Positions 32,816-42,106 of a stretch of DNA of 56,443 nucleotides are shown piece by piece. The notes under the pieces were generated by a model. That model was not told where the DNA came from. It saw only the letters and a program-made list of their open reading frames with translations, and did not search any database. The DNA is taken from NCBI GenBank assembly GCA_964615375.1, contig CAZTOW010000061.1:1-56443 (forward strand). Direction: 5' to 3'. A program made the position numbers and the translations under genes. This DNA is from CAZKWG01 sp964615375 (GTDB taxonomy: Bacteria; Myxococcota_A; UBA796; CAZKWG01). Positions within the stretch are counted from its first letter, which is position 1. The number at the start of each line of letters is the position of its first letter.

Positions 32816-35800
32816 CGCCGCCTCCGCCAACGGTAGCCCAGGGACACCAGCGCCACGCCCACCAGCGCGAGCCCGCTCGGGTCCACGCCGCGCCGCGGCG
32901 AGCCCGTGCTGCACCCACCCTGCGAGCAGGGGCTCTCGCTCCCGCCGCCGCACCCGGTGCCCTGACCCACGAAGCAGCGGGCGCAGGCCGGCTCGGCGCA
33001 GTCCACGAGCCCGTTGCAGTTGTTGTCGATGCCGTCCAGGCACAGGCTGCAGTCGCCCGGCGCCTCCGGGTCCAGGTAGAGGCCGAGCAGATCGTCGGGG
33101 CCCTCCACCTTGCCGCGGTTGGACAGGTTCTCGCTGTCCGAGCAGTCGCCGCCCACGTCCTCCGAGATGACCTCGGCGAGCGCCTTGCTGCCCGGCTCAG
33201 GCTCGCCCCAGCACCCGGCGAACACGCCCTCCAGCATGGCCTCGGGGCTGTAGCGGGTGAGCTCCTTCCACCAGCGCTTGTCCCGCGACAGCAGGTCGTC
33301 GGGGTCGGCGTTGCGGAAGTTGCCCTGCTCCAGCGTGCCGTCCGGGTAGGGCGTCACGAAGTCCGCGGGCGCCGTCAGGTCGCCGCAGCCGTAGGTGCCG
33401 TCCAGGCGGAAGCACTCCCACTGGACCACGAGCTCGCGGGCCTGCAGGATGCGATCCCGGGTCCAGACCGTGCGGGTCACGGCCTGCTCGGGGTGATCGC
33501 TGCAGCTGGCCTCGACGTCCAGGTTGTCCTGGACCTCGGCGTCGTAGAAGTCCTGGTCGGCGTCCGTGTCCAGCGTGAGCTGGACGACGGTGCAGGACCC
33601 GGTGACGCCCTCGCAGGAGCTGGGCCAGGAGACGTCCAGCCCGTCCTCCCGCATCGCGCGGCAGGCCTCGGCCTTCATGCACAGCTCCAGCATGGACTGG
33701 GTGCTGCCCGCCTGGACCGCGTCCTGGAGCCCCTGCTCGCCGAGCACCACGCTGAGGCGGTTGGCCAGGAAGGCGTCGCACTCCGGCGCGAGCTCGCGGG
33801 GCAGGACCATCGGGATCACGCCCACGTCCAGCTCGGAGGGGCTCATGGCCCGGCCGCGCGGCCAGGGGCGACCCTTCGGCGCGCGGGGGCGCGGGCTGGC
33901 GCCCGTGTCCGCCGTGTCGGTGGCGCTGGTGTCGGTGGCGCTGGTGTCGGTGGCGCTGGTGTCGGTGGCGCTGCCCGTGTCCGTGGCGCCCGTGTCCGTG
34001 GACCCTGTGTGAGAAGACCCAGTGTCGGTGGACCCTGTGTGAGAAGACCCAGTGTCCGTCGTGCTGGTGTCCGTCGTGCTGGTGTCCGTGGAGCCGGTCT
34101 CGGTGGAGCCCGTGTCCGTGGAGCCGGTCTCGGGGGTGCCGGTCTCGGGGGTGCCGGTCTCGGGGGTGCCGGTCTCGGGGGTGCCGGTCTCGGGGCTGCC
34201 CGTCTCTCCGATCTCCTGGTTCAGGCCAGGCAGGTAGACCAGCAGGTAGAGATCCTCGCCCAGCTCGCCGTCCTCCGGGCCCCAGGCGCCGCAGGTCGCG
34301 AAGTTGTCGCGGTCGCCGTCGGTGCCCTCCTTCTCGCCCTCACACACGTCGAGGAAGCCGTTGCAGCGCTCCTCCTCGGAGATCGGGCTGGACAGGTAGC
34401 AGGTGTCGCTGCAGTCGCCCAGGTTCTCCGAGGTGGAGCAGCCCTCGTAGCTCAGCACCGTCTGGCTGCGCTCGACGAGATCGTCGGTCGTGCAGCCCAG
34501 GTAGCCGTCCCCGTCCAGGTCCAGCTCGCCCACGTTGACGTAGCCGGGAACCACGCCCTCGTCGCCGTGGGCGTTGGGGACCCCGTCCTCGTCGATGCTG
34601 TCGGGCACGCCGTCGCGGTCGGCGTCGCCGATGAAGGCGTCGGCGCCGTTGCAGTCGTTGTCCATGCCGTCGCAGACCTCCTCCTGGTCCGGGCACCGGG
34701 CCGGGCAGAGGTCGTCGCAGTCGCCGTCCGTCTCGCAGAGCTGCGAGGCCCAGACGCGCTTGCCGCCGTCGAAGTGCGTCGCCTCGTCGTCATAGTCGCG
34801 GCTGACGACGATGAGGCCGGTCTCGGCGTCGCAGGTGACGCGCATCTCCGTGCCGCTCCAGCAGGTGACGGTCTGGTCGATGGAGACCAGGTCGTCGCAG
34901 ACGCTGCGGTCGGGGCAGGTGTGGTTCAGGCAGCAGTCCGGCTCGATCTCGCCGTCGCCGCCGCGGCAGTCGGCCAGCCCCAGCTCGCTGGCGAGCCGGA
35001 TCTCGGCGCTGGAGCTCACGTTGGTGGGCAGCAGCGGCAGCGAGCCGTCGTCGTCGCAGTCCAGCTCGACGAGCGGGACGTAGCCGTCACAGTCGTTGTC
35101 GTCGCCGTCCACGTACTCGATCAGCTCCTCCCCCTCGGCTCGCGGCTTGATCGTCGAGTCGCGGTCGTAGCAGTCCGAGCTGTCCTGCGTGTAGCACTGC
35201 TCGTCCTCCGGGTTGTACTCGACGCCGTCCCCGCACTCGTCGGACTTGCGGTCCGTGCACATGCAGAGCTTGTCGTCGGGGTCGGTCGAGCCGTAGCCGT
35301 CCTTGTCCCGGTCGGAGTACAGGTAGACGCAGCCGCTGGCCTCGTCGCCGCCCGTGTTCTCGGGGAGGTTGCTGGCCTCGTCCACCTGCAGGTCGCAGTT
35401 GTCATCGATGGCGTTGCAGACCTCGGCGGCGCCGGGGTAGCGGTTGGCGTTGCTGTCGTCGCAGTCGCCGTAGGTGCTGGAGTAGCCCTCGTCGGGGACG
35501 AAGCAGAGGAAGAGGCCCTCGCCCGTCGCGTCGCCGAACAGGTCGCCGTCGGCGTCGGCGTAGTACACGTCGCCCGAGCCGTTGACGGCGTAGGTGGTCT
35601 CGCCCTCCTCGTCCGTCTGCGTGTTCAGGTCGCCGTTGCAGTCGTCGTCGATCTGCGTGTCGGTGGCCTCGCAGTCCTCGTCCACGTAGGGGCGGATGTC
35701 CGCCGGATCGTAGCCCGAGCTCTCGTCGTAGCCGTACTGCTCCTCGAGCGCGTCGTAGCTGTCCACGCAGTCGCCGGTGGCCAGCGTCTCGCCGTCCTCC

Positions 35801-38800
35801 ACGAGCTCGCAGTCGGTCCCCGCCTTGGGCTCGCCGTTCTTCAGCTCGCAGTCCGCCGGGTAGTAGGTGGGAAGGCCCGCGTACTCGGCCTCGATGAAGC
35901 CGTCGCCGTCCTGATCGTAGTCGCTGTACTCGTCGCAGTTCTGGTCGAGCCCGTCGTACCAGATCTCATCGACCAGGGGGTTGACGGTCTCGTCCGTGTC
36001 GTCGCAGTCGTCGCCGTCCAGCGCGCCGGAGCCGGAGATGACGGCGCCGTGGGTGTCGTAGGTCAGCTTGCCGACGTTGGAGGTGTCGACGTAGCCGTCG
36101 CCGTCCTGATCGTAGTCGTCGTCCTGCTGGCAGTCGTCGTCGATGCCGTTGTACCAGGTCTCGCCGTTGCCGGGGCCGACGTCCGGATCCTCGTCGTCGC
36201 ACTCCCCGCCGATGACGCTGGACCCGTCGTCCACGGTGTCGCCGGTCCCGGGGTCATAGGTCGCGCTGCCGAAATACTCGTCGGCGACCGCGCCGTCCTC
36301 GTCCTGGTCGTAGTCGTTCTTCTCGTCGCAGTTCTGGTCGATGCCGTCGTACCAGTTCTCGTCTACGCTCGGGTTGACCTCCGCGTCCTCGTCGTCGCAG
36401 TCGTCGCTGGGGAAGGCGCCCGGCTCCACCACCTGGCCATCCCCCGGGTTCGTCGTGACGAGGCTCTCGTAGATCGTCGGGACGTAGCCGTCGCCGTCCT
36501 GATCGTAGTCGGTGTACTCGTCGCAGTTCTGGTCGTAGCCGTCGTACCAGATCTCGCTCACACTCGGGTTTACGGTGCTGTCCTCGTCGTCGCACTCGCC
36601 GCTCTCGGTGGTCGAGCCGTCCTCCACCGTGGAGCCGTCGCCGGGGCTCACGGTGAGGGCGTCGGCGTAGTCGTCCTCGACGTAGCCGTCGCCGTCCTGG
36701 TCGTAGTCGCTCGCCGAGTCGCAGTTCTGGTCGTAGCTGTCGTACCAGATCTCGTCCACGCCGGGGTTGACGTCCTCGTCCTCGTCGTCGCAGTCGCCGG
36801 TCCCGGTCAGGTCGCCGTCGTCGATGACCTCGCCCGTGCCCGGATCGATGGTCTCGGCCGTGGCGTAGGCGTCGTCCACGTACAGATCATAGTCCTGGTC
36901 GAAGTCGGACAGCGCGTCGCAGTCCTCGTCGATGCCGTCGTACCAGATCTCGCTGGCGTCGGGGTTGATCGTGGCGTCCTCGTCGTCGCAGTCGCCCGCG
37001 TCCAGCGTCGCGGCGTCCACCACGGTGGTCTTGCCGCGCACGGTCGTCTCCAGCCCGTCATAGTCGTCGGGCACGAAGCCGTCGTAGTCCTGGTCGTAGT
37101 CGCTGTTGCCCGAGCAGTCGTCGTCGTAGCCGTCGTACCAGGTGTCGGTGACGTCCGGGCTCACGTCGTCTCGACGATCGTTGCAGTCCAGCGGCTGCGG
37201 ATCGGTGCAGGCCGCGTCCACGCTGCCCGTGCAGGAGTCCGCCGTGTCGTCACAGTAGCAGTCGCCGTCGTCGTCGTAGACCTTGGTGCCGTTGTCGACG
37301 GTCCCGTCGCAGTCGTCGTCCACGCCGTTGTTGGTCTCCTCGGCGTCCGGGTAGACCGTCTCGTCGTCGTCGTCGCAGTCGCTGGTCCCGTAGGTCGTGC
37401 AGTCCTTGTTGACGGAGCTGGAGCAGATCGTCTCGTTGGAGCAGTAACAGTCCCCGTCCAGGTCGCGGGCGGTGGTCCCGTTGTCGGTGGTCCCGTCGCA
37501 GTCGTCATCCACGCCGTTGGCCGTCTCCGTGGCGCCCGGGTTCACCGAGTCGTCCGCGTCGTCGCAGTCGCCGGAGGTGTCCGAGCTCAGCGCCTCGCCC
37601 GAGTCGTCACAGTCCGTGTCCGAGCTCGTGACGGTAGACGTGATCCGGTAGGTGTCGTCGTCCGCGTCGACGTAGCAGACCTCCTGGTCGTCGCAGTTCT
37701 GATCGATGTTGTCCCCGGTGGTCTCGCTCTTGCCCGGGTTGATGGACGAGCTCGTGTCGTCACAGTCGCCTGTCGAGTCGGTGGCGAGCGCCTCGCCGGA
37801 GTCGTTGCAGTCCGTGTCCGAGCTCGTGAACGTCGTGCTGAGACGGTAGCTGTCGTTGTCGGCGTCGTAGTAGCAGAGCTCCGTGTCGTCGCAGTCCGTG
37901 TCCTCGTTGTCGCCCGCCACCTCGGTCTCCGAGGGGTTGACGTCGGCGTCCAGATCGTCGCAGTCGGTCGCCGGGGCCGTGGACACCGCCTCGCCGGAGT
38001 CGTTGCAGTCCTCGTCGGAGGAGTTGGTCGTGGTCGTCGAGTAGCTGGAGTCGCGGCGATAGCCGTCGCCGTCCGTGTCGATGTAGCAGACCTCGCGGCC
38101 GTTGCAGGTCTGATCGATCTCGTCGCCCGCCGTCTCGGTGGCGCCCGGGTTGATGCTGCTGTCCGCGTCCTCACAGTCGGTGCCCGCGGTCACGCCCGAG
38201 CCCACCGTGTCGTCGCCGTAGCCGTCGCCGTCGTCGTCGTTGCGGCAGGAGGTCGTGCTCTCCTTCTCGGCGGAGCCGGGGAAGGTGTCGACGTCGGCGT
38301 CGTCGCAGTCGCCGGAGCTGACCGAGCTGGCGGCCTCGCCCGAGTCGTCGCAGTCCGAGTCCGAGGAGGTCACGGTGGTGGAGGCGCGGTAGGCGTCGCC
38401 GTCGCTGTTGACGTAACAGACCTCCTTGTCATCACAGTTGGAGTCCTTCTCGTCGCCGGTCGTCTCCGAGTCGCCGGGGCTCACCGTGGCGTCCGTGTCG
38501 TCGCAGTCGGTGCCCGCGGTCACGCCCGAGCTCACCGTCTCGTCGCCGTAGCCGTCGGCGTCGTCGTCGTTCATGCAGGCGGTGGTGCTCTCCGTCTCGG
38601 CGGCGCCCGGGAAGGTGTCCGAGTCCGAGTCGTCGCAGTCGCCCGAGCTGACCGAGCTGGCGGCCTCGCCCGAGTCGTCGCAGTCCGAGTCCGAGGACGT
38701 CCTGGTCGTCGTGGTCCGGTAGCTGTCGTTGTCCGCGTTGGCGTAGCAGGTCTCCTTGTCGTCGCAGTCGCTGTCGATCTCGTCGCCCGTCGTCTCGGTG

Positions 38801-39498
38801 GCGCCCGGGTTGATCGACGAGCTGCTGTCGTTGCAGTCGGTCCCCGCCGTCACGCCCGTGCTCACGCTCTCGTCGCCGTAGCCGTCGCCGTCGTCATCGT
38901 TCATGCAGGAGGTGGTGCTCTCCTTCTCGGCGGAGCCGGGGAAGGTGTCGGCGTCCGAGTCGTCGCAGTCGCCGGAGCTCACGGAGCTGGCGGCCTCGCC
39001 CGAGTCGTCGCAGTCGGAGTCGGTCGAGCTCTTGGTGGTGGAGCTGCGGTAGCTGTCGCCGTCGGCGTTGGCGTAGCAGACCTCGTCGCCGTCGCAGTCC
39101 TGGTCGATCTCGTCGCCCGTGGTCTCCGTCGCGCCCGTGTAGACGGTGGCGCTGGTCTCGTCGCAGTCGTAATCTGACGAGTTGATGACGTTGCTGCTGG
39201 TGATGTTCTGCGTGGCCGTGTACCCCGTCACGTTCTTGGTCGTGTCGGAGCTGCTGTACGCCACGTCGCAGTCGGAGCTCTTCGGGCAGCAGCAGACGGT
39301 CTCGTCATAGCGCCCGTCGCTGTCCGCGTCGTTGACCCAGGCGCGCTCGCCTGAGCCGTCGCAGGCCCCGGACGCGCTGATGTCGATGACGGTTCCACCT
39401 CCGGCCGTACATGTGACCGCCGCATGCGCGACCGCCCCCGCCGAGATGAGCAGGAGCGCGAGGAGAGCCCGGATGATGTCCGCGAGATGGCGGTTCAT
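32812..39498 (-). CDS. Giant MopE-repeat surface protein (2228 aa)
   Basis: The 2228-residue protein has a signal peptide (residues 1-26, ending VAHA) and then about 20 repeats of the MopE putative metal-binding type, each with a DCDD core, an NPG(A/S)xE turn and a DxxDxDCDG/DCD end. A Cys-rich region follows. A Thr/Ser/Glu-Gly linker (around the 33914-34195 DNA repeats) comes next. The C-terminal domain (last 330 residues) ends in a Cys-rich knob, a hydrophobic segment and a RRRR tail, as in MYXO-CTERM-type sorting signals. The repeats should bind calcium or another metal and form a long rod on the cell surface. MopE proteins are known from myxobacteria and methanotrophs; their place inside a CIS operon is unusual. 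I start at 39498 (GGGAGG upstream, ATGA overlap with the preceding gene). Confidence 0.85.
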   Translation of the reverse strand: MNRHLADIIRALLALLLISAGAVAHAAVTCTAGGGTVIDISASGACDGSGERAWVNDADSDGRYDETVCCCPKSSDCDVAYSSSDTTKNVTGYTATQNITSSNVINSSDYDCDETSATVYTGATETTGDEIDQDCDGDEVCYANADGDSYRSSTTKSSTDSDCDDSGEAASSVSSGDCDDSDADTFPGSAEKESTTSCMNDDDGDGYGDESVSTGVTAGTDCNDSSSSINPGATETTGDEIDSDCDDKETCYANADNDSYRTTTTRTSSDSDCDDSGEAASSVSSGDCDDSDSDTFPGAAETESTTACMNDDDADGYGDETVSSGVTAGTDCDDTDATVSPGDSETTGDEKDSNCDDKEVCYVNSDGDAYRASTTVTSSDSDCDDSGEAASSVSSGDCDDADVDTFPGSAEKESTTSCRNDDDGDGYGDDTVGSGVTAGTDCEDADSSINPGATETAGDEIDQTCNGREVCYIDTDGDGYRRDSSYSTTTTNSSDEDCNDSGEAVSTAPATDCDDLDADVNPSETEVAGDNEDTDCDDTELCYYDADNDSYRLSTTFTSSDTDCNDSGEALATDSTGDCDDTSSSINPGKSETTGDNIDQNCDDQEVCYVDADDDTYRITSTVTSSDTDCDDSGEALSSDTSGDCDDADDSVNPGATETANGVDDDCDGTTDNGTTARDLDGDCYCSNETICSSSVNKDCTTYGTSDCDDDDETVYPDAEETNNGVDDDCDGTVDNGTKVYDDDGDCYCDDTADSCTGSVDAACTDPQPLDCNDRRDDVSPDVTDTWYDGYDDDCSGNSDYDQDYDGFVPDDYDGLETTVRGKTTVVDAATLDAGDCDDEDATINPDASEIWYDGIDEDCDALSDFDQDYDLYVDDAYATAETIDPGTGEVIDDGDLTGTGDCDDEDEDVNPGVDEIWYDSYDQNCDSASDYDQDGDGYVEDDYADALTVSPGDGSTVEDGSTTESGECDDEDSTVNPSVSEIWYDGYDQNCDEYTDYDQDGDGYVPTIYESLVTTNPGDGQVVEPGAFPSDDCDDEDAEVNPSVDENWYDGIDQNCDEKNDYDQDEDGAVADEYFGSATYDPGTGDTVDDGSSVIGGECDDEDPDVGPGNGETWYNGIDDDCQQDDDYDQDGDGYVDTSNVGKLTYDTHGAVISGSGALDGDDCDDTDETVNPLVDEIWYDGLDQNCDEYSDYDQDGDGFIEAEYAGLPTYYPADCELKNGEPKAGTDCELVEDGETLATGDCVDSYDALEEQYGYDESSGYDPADIRPYVDEDCEATDTQIDDDCNGDLNTQTDEEGETTYAVNGSGDVYYADADGDLFGDATGEGLFLCFVPDEGYSSTYGDCDDSNANRYPGAAEVCNAIDDNCDLQVDEASNLPENTGGDEASGCVYLYSDRDKDGYGSTDPDDKLCMCTDRKSDECGDGVEYNPEDEQCYTQDSSDCYDRDSTIKPRAEGEELIEYVDGDDNDCDGYVPLVELDCDDDGSLPLLPTNVSSSAEIRLASELGLADCRGGDGEIEPDCCLNHTCPDRSVCDDLVSIDQTVTCWSGTEMRVTCDAETGLIVVSRDYDDEATHFDGGKRVWASQLCETDGDCDDLCPARCPDQEEVCDGMDNDCNGADAFIGDADRDGVPDSIDEDGVPNAHGDEGVVPGYVNVGELDLDGDGYLGCTTDDLVERSQTVLSYEGCSTSENLGDCSDTCYLSSPISEEERCNGFLDVCEGEKEGTDGDRDNFATCGAWGPEDGELGEDLYLLVYLPGLNQEIGETGSPETGTPETGTPETGTPETGTPETGSTDTGSTETGSTDTSTTDTSTTDTGSSHTGSTDTGSSHTGSTDTGATDTGSATDTSATDTSATDTSATDTADTGASPRPRAPKGRPWPRGRAMSPSELDVGVIPMVLPRELAPECDAFLANRLSVVLGEQGLQDAVQAGSTQSMLELCMKAEACRAMREDGLDVSWPSSCEGVTGSCTVVQLTLDTDADQDFYDAEVQDNLDVEASCSDHPEQAVTRTVWTRDRILQARELVVQWECFRLDGTYGCGDLTAPADFVTPYPDGTLEQGNFRNADPDDLLSRDKRWWKELTRYSPEAMLEGVFAGCWGEPEPGSKALAEVISEDVGGDCSDSENLSNRGKVEGPDDLLGLYLDPEAPGDCSLCLDGIDNNCNGLVDCAEPACARCFVGQGTGCGGGSESPCSQGGCSTGSPRRGVDPSGLALVGVALVSLGYRWRRRR
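33914..34195. repeat. 15-bp and 30-bp tandem repeats in Thr/Ser/Glu-Gly linker
   Basis: Four copies of a 15-bp unit GTGTCGGTGGCGCTG (33914-33973), two copies of a 30-bp unit (33998-34057) and about five copies of GTGCCGGTCTCGGGG (34121-34195) encode the linker of the MopE protein on the other strand. Units of five codons can change in number without a frameshift, so linker length may vary between strains. Confidence 0.85.
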
Positions 39499-41222
39499 GT
39501 TCCTGTCCTCCCGCCCCCTTCGGGGCGTTCCATGAGCACGAGGCACTGCTGGCGGAGGAGCTGAATCTGCTCCCACTCCAGCCAGGCCCACTCGGCGATG
39601 GAGTCGCCGATGTTCCGCTCGCCCGTCGGCTCTTCGCCGTCGGGGTCCAGCGGCTGTCGCACGAAGTCCAGCGATCCCGGCCGCGGCGTGTGGCTGTCGT
39701 ACACGCGCCTGGCCGTGGCCTCCTCACCGTCCTCGTCCACCTTCCGGCGCAGCGGCACATAGGAGAGGGGGATCGAGGCGCCCGGCTCGTTCTCGTCGCG
39801 CAGGCGCTCCGTGGACAGCCAGGTGCGGATGGCGTCGCCCTCCACGCGGGGGACCCAGAGGCCGATCTGATCCTTGGGCGGGTTCGGGGGCGCCACCGGG
39901 ATCCAGACGTCGCTCTTGTAGTCCTGCACGAGGGTGGGCTTGCCCTCCTCCGTGGGGTTCTTGCGCCCGCCGTAGCGCATCTCGAGCGGCAGCAGGCCCA
40001 CGTCGAGCTGAAGCCAGACCTCGTCCCCGCCCTCGGCGATGATGTCGCGGAGCCGCATCGGGCCGATGGCCAGCCAGGCGCGGTTGTTGGGCCGCGCGTA
40101 GGTGAGACGGGAAGCTAGAGATCCTAGCCAGATCCAGGCCGAGACGCGGCTGGCCTTGCGCGTGGCCAGGGTGGCGGCGTTCTTGATCCGCTCGGAGCCC
40201 GCGCCGCCCCAGATGGGGAGCATGTCGTGGATGATGGAGAGGGCCTGCGAGACCGTGATCACGTCGGGCAGCGAGATCGTCCCCAGGTGGACCCAGCGCT
40301 CGAGGCCCGACGGCCGGGCGTCGCCGCGGTCGTTGTCGCCGCGGCCCCAGGCCACCGTGTCGATGCGCTCAATCCCGTTGAGCACGTCCACGTCCACGCT
40401 GAACAGGCTCACCACCTTGAGCTGGATCTCGCGCTCGGCGCGGCGGAAGGGCTGGCTGCAGCGCCCGCACCACTCCCCGGACTGCCAGACGCGCTCGACC
40501 GGGTAGATCTGCCCGCAGGCCTCGCCCCAGAGGGTGGCGTTGTTGCAGGCGACGATCTTCCCCTCCTTGGGCGCGGGCTTGCCCAGGCCCGAGGCGTGGC
40601 CCCTGGCCGGGGCGTAGCGCAGGAGGGCCAGCAGCTTGACCACCAGCGCGGTCGGCCAGAGCCGGCGGTCGCGGAAGCCCAGCGTGCTGATGGTGGCGAT
40701 GCCGAACAGCAGGCCCCACTGGCCCACGCCCAGCTCGCCGTACCAGCTTGGGCGCAGCAGGGTGCCCGGCAGGTAGGGGTTGTCGGGCACGCCGCCCACC
40801 TTGCACAGCGCAGGACCCGTGTCGGCGCGGCCCAGCAGCTCGGTCCGGGTCAGGTCCGCGGTCTGCACCACCAGCCCCTTCAGCGTGTCCGTGCAGGCGG
40901 TCCCGAAGGCGTCGCGCACCCAGCCGGGCAGGAAGAAGAGGAGGGCGCCCGTGTAGACCAGGGCCAGCAGCACCATGCTCCAGGGGTTGCGGCGCCGCAC
41001 GATGAACATCTGGCGGCTGGCCATCCAGCCGGTCAGCGCCACGCAGGCGCCCAGCACCACCGAGAGCTCCACGGGCGTGAGGCCGCGGGAGGCGGTGGGC
41101 GCGGCGAAGAGGCCACGGGCCTGGTACCAGGCGTAGCCCACCAGCATGAAGGGGACCGTGATCTCCAAGGCCCCCTCGGCCGCGCGCCAGCGGCCGAGCG
41201 ACTTCAGCGGATCGACGCTCAA
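39495..41222 (-). CDS. Membrane protein with zinc-ribbon cysteines
   Basis: The 575-residue protein has about three membrane segments in the first 102 residues (about 18-35, 52-70 and 80-102) and two more hydrophobic stretches (about 168-203). A cysteine cluster (C226, C236, C252, C255, with CGRC at the end) could form a zinc ribbon. A large soluble domain (about 260-575) follows. It starts at a TTG (41222) that overlaps the upstream stop as TTGA. It sits between the baseplate genes and the MopE gene, so it could be the first membrane component that contacts the baseplate. I do not know its family. Rare codons with two CTAG tetramers lie at 40114-40128 in a short hydrophobic stretch. Confidence 0.7.
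   Translation of the reverse strand: MSVDPLKSLGRWRAAEGALEITVPFMLVGYAWYQARGLFAAPTASRGLTPVELSVVLGACVALTGWMASRQMFIVRRRNPWSMVLLALVYTGALLFFLPGWVRDAFGTACTDTLKGLVVQTADLTRTELLGRADTGPALCKVGGVPDNPYLPGTLLRPSWYGELGVGQWGLLFGIATISTLGFRDRRLWPTALVVKLLALLRYAPARGHASGLGKPAPKEGKIVACNNATLWGEACGQIYPVERVWQSGEWCGRCSQPFRRAEREIQLKVVSLFSVDVDVLNGIERIDTVAWGRGDNDRGDARPSGLERWVHLGTISLPDVITVSQALSIIHDMLPIWGGAGSERIKNAATLATRKASRVSAWIWLGSLASRLTYARPNNRAWLAIGPMRLRDIIAEGGDEVWLQLDVGLLPLEMRYGGRKNPTEEGKPTLVQDYKSDVWIPVAPPNPPKDQIGLWVPRVEGDAIRTWLSTERLRDENEPGASIPLSYVPLRRKVDEDGEEATARRVYDSHTPRPGSLDFVRQPLDPDGEEPTGERNIGDSIAEWAWLEWEQIQLLRQQCLVLMERPEGGGRTGT
40114..40128. repeat. Paired CTAG motif, copy 2
   Basis: GCTAGAGATCCTAGC is a pair of CTAG tetramers 9 bp apart inside the zinc-ribbon membrane protein gene. 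It is a palindrome with 5-base arms. Confidence 0.6.
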
Positions 41223-42106
41223 GACTGGCCTCTCAGCGCGGCGGCGCCCACGGCCTTGTAGGGGCCGGCCCCGTCGGCCGGGCCGATGATCTGGAGGAGC
41301 TCGGTGGCCGCCCGCTCGACGGACATGTGGAGCTGCTCGAAGAGGCCGTCCAGCAGCCGCACGCGGTCCAGCGTGGTGGTGGAGCGGGACAGCAGCGAGA
41401 TGCGCGCCGCCTGGAGCGCGGAGGCGCCCACGGTCTGGTAGCGCACCCAGTTACGGCCCAGCACCTGCTTGTCCCACACCGAGCCCTCGGGCTCGGCGCG
41501 CCAGACGGTGCGCTCCAGGCTCTCGAAGCGCTTGAGCAGCGTGCGCACGGCGGCGTGCTCCGGCTGCCAGACCCGGGCGAGATCCGTGGCCCAGTCGCGC
41601 ATGTTCCCCGTGGAGGCCGCCAGCGGCAGCAGGTGGGGGAGGTCCGCCTGGTCCGGCTTCACGAAGCCGATGACGGGGGTGATCTTCTCCCGCGCCACCG
41701 CCACCCCGCCGCCGGGGCCCTCGCCCATGCGCCCCGGCTCGGCGCGCGTGGACAGCACCAGCACGCCCTGGACCGCCGGGCCCGAGGACGTCGGCCACTT
41801 CGCCCGCAGGGGCGCGTCGATCTTCAGCAGCACCCGCCGCCCGTCGCGCGTGGTGAGCACCGCCGTGCCCTTGCTGACCACCGCCTCCTCGCTCTTGCCC
41901 TCCGGCCGCACCGTGCCCGGGGGCCCCGCGCTGGACGGCTCGCCCTCCAGCTCCAGCCCGGAGAGCACGAGGCCGTTGGCGTTCGGCCACATCAGGTCCA
42001 GCCAGGCGCTCAGCAGGCGATCCGGCGCGTTGGCCACCGCCTGCAGGCTCTCCAGGTCCAGGAGCGCGCCCTCGACGGGTCGGAACATGTTCTCAGCGGC
42101 GTTCAT
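41219..42106 (-). CDS. Baseplate-region protein, unknown (295 aa)
   Basis: The 295-residue protein is soluble, with a beta-rich first half (about 60-150) and a helical second half. It has no membrane segment or signal. It begins in the TGATG overlap with the gpI-like gene and ends in a TTGA overlap with the zinc-ribbon membrane protein, so its product lies at the junction of baseplate and membrane genes. By place it could be the subunit that links the baseplate to the membrane complex, in the manner of TssK. I see no clear sequence likeness and give it no family name. Confidence 0.6.
   Translation of the reverse strand: MNAAENMFRPVEGALLDLESLQAVANAPDRLLSAWLDLMWPNANGLVLSGLELEGEPSSAGPPGTVRPEGKSEEAVVSKGTAVLTTRDGRRVLLKIDAPLRAKWPTSSGPAVQGVLVLSTRAEPGRMGEGPGGGVAVAREKITPVIGFVKPDQADLPHLLPLAASTGNMRDWATDLARVWQPEHAAVRTLLKRFESLERTVWRAEPEGSVWDKQVLGRNWVRYQTVGASALQAARISLLSRSTTTLDRVRLLDGLFEQLHMSVERAATELLQIIGPADGAGPYKAVGAAALRGQS

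Noticed and set aside
32803..39177. A very long plus-strand open frame opposite the MopE gene
   Set aside because: It is a shadow of the repeat-rich minus-strand gene: its composition (Val/Ala/Arg/His repeats) follows from reversed GTC/GAC codons and it has no start context.
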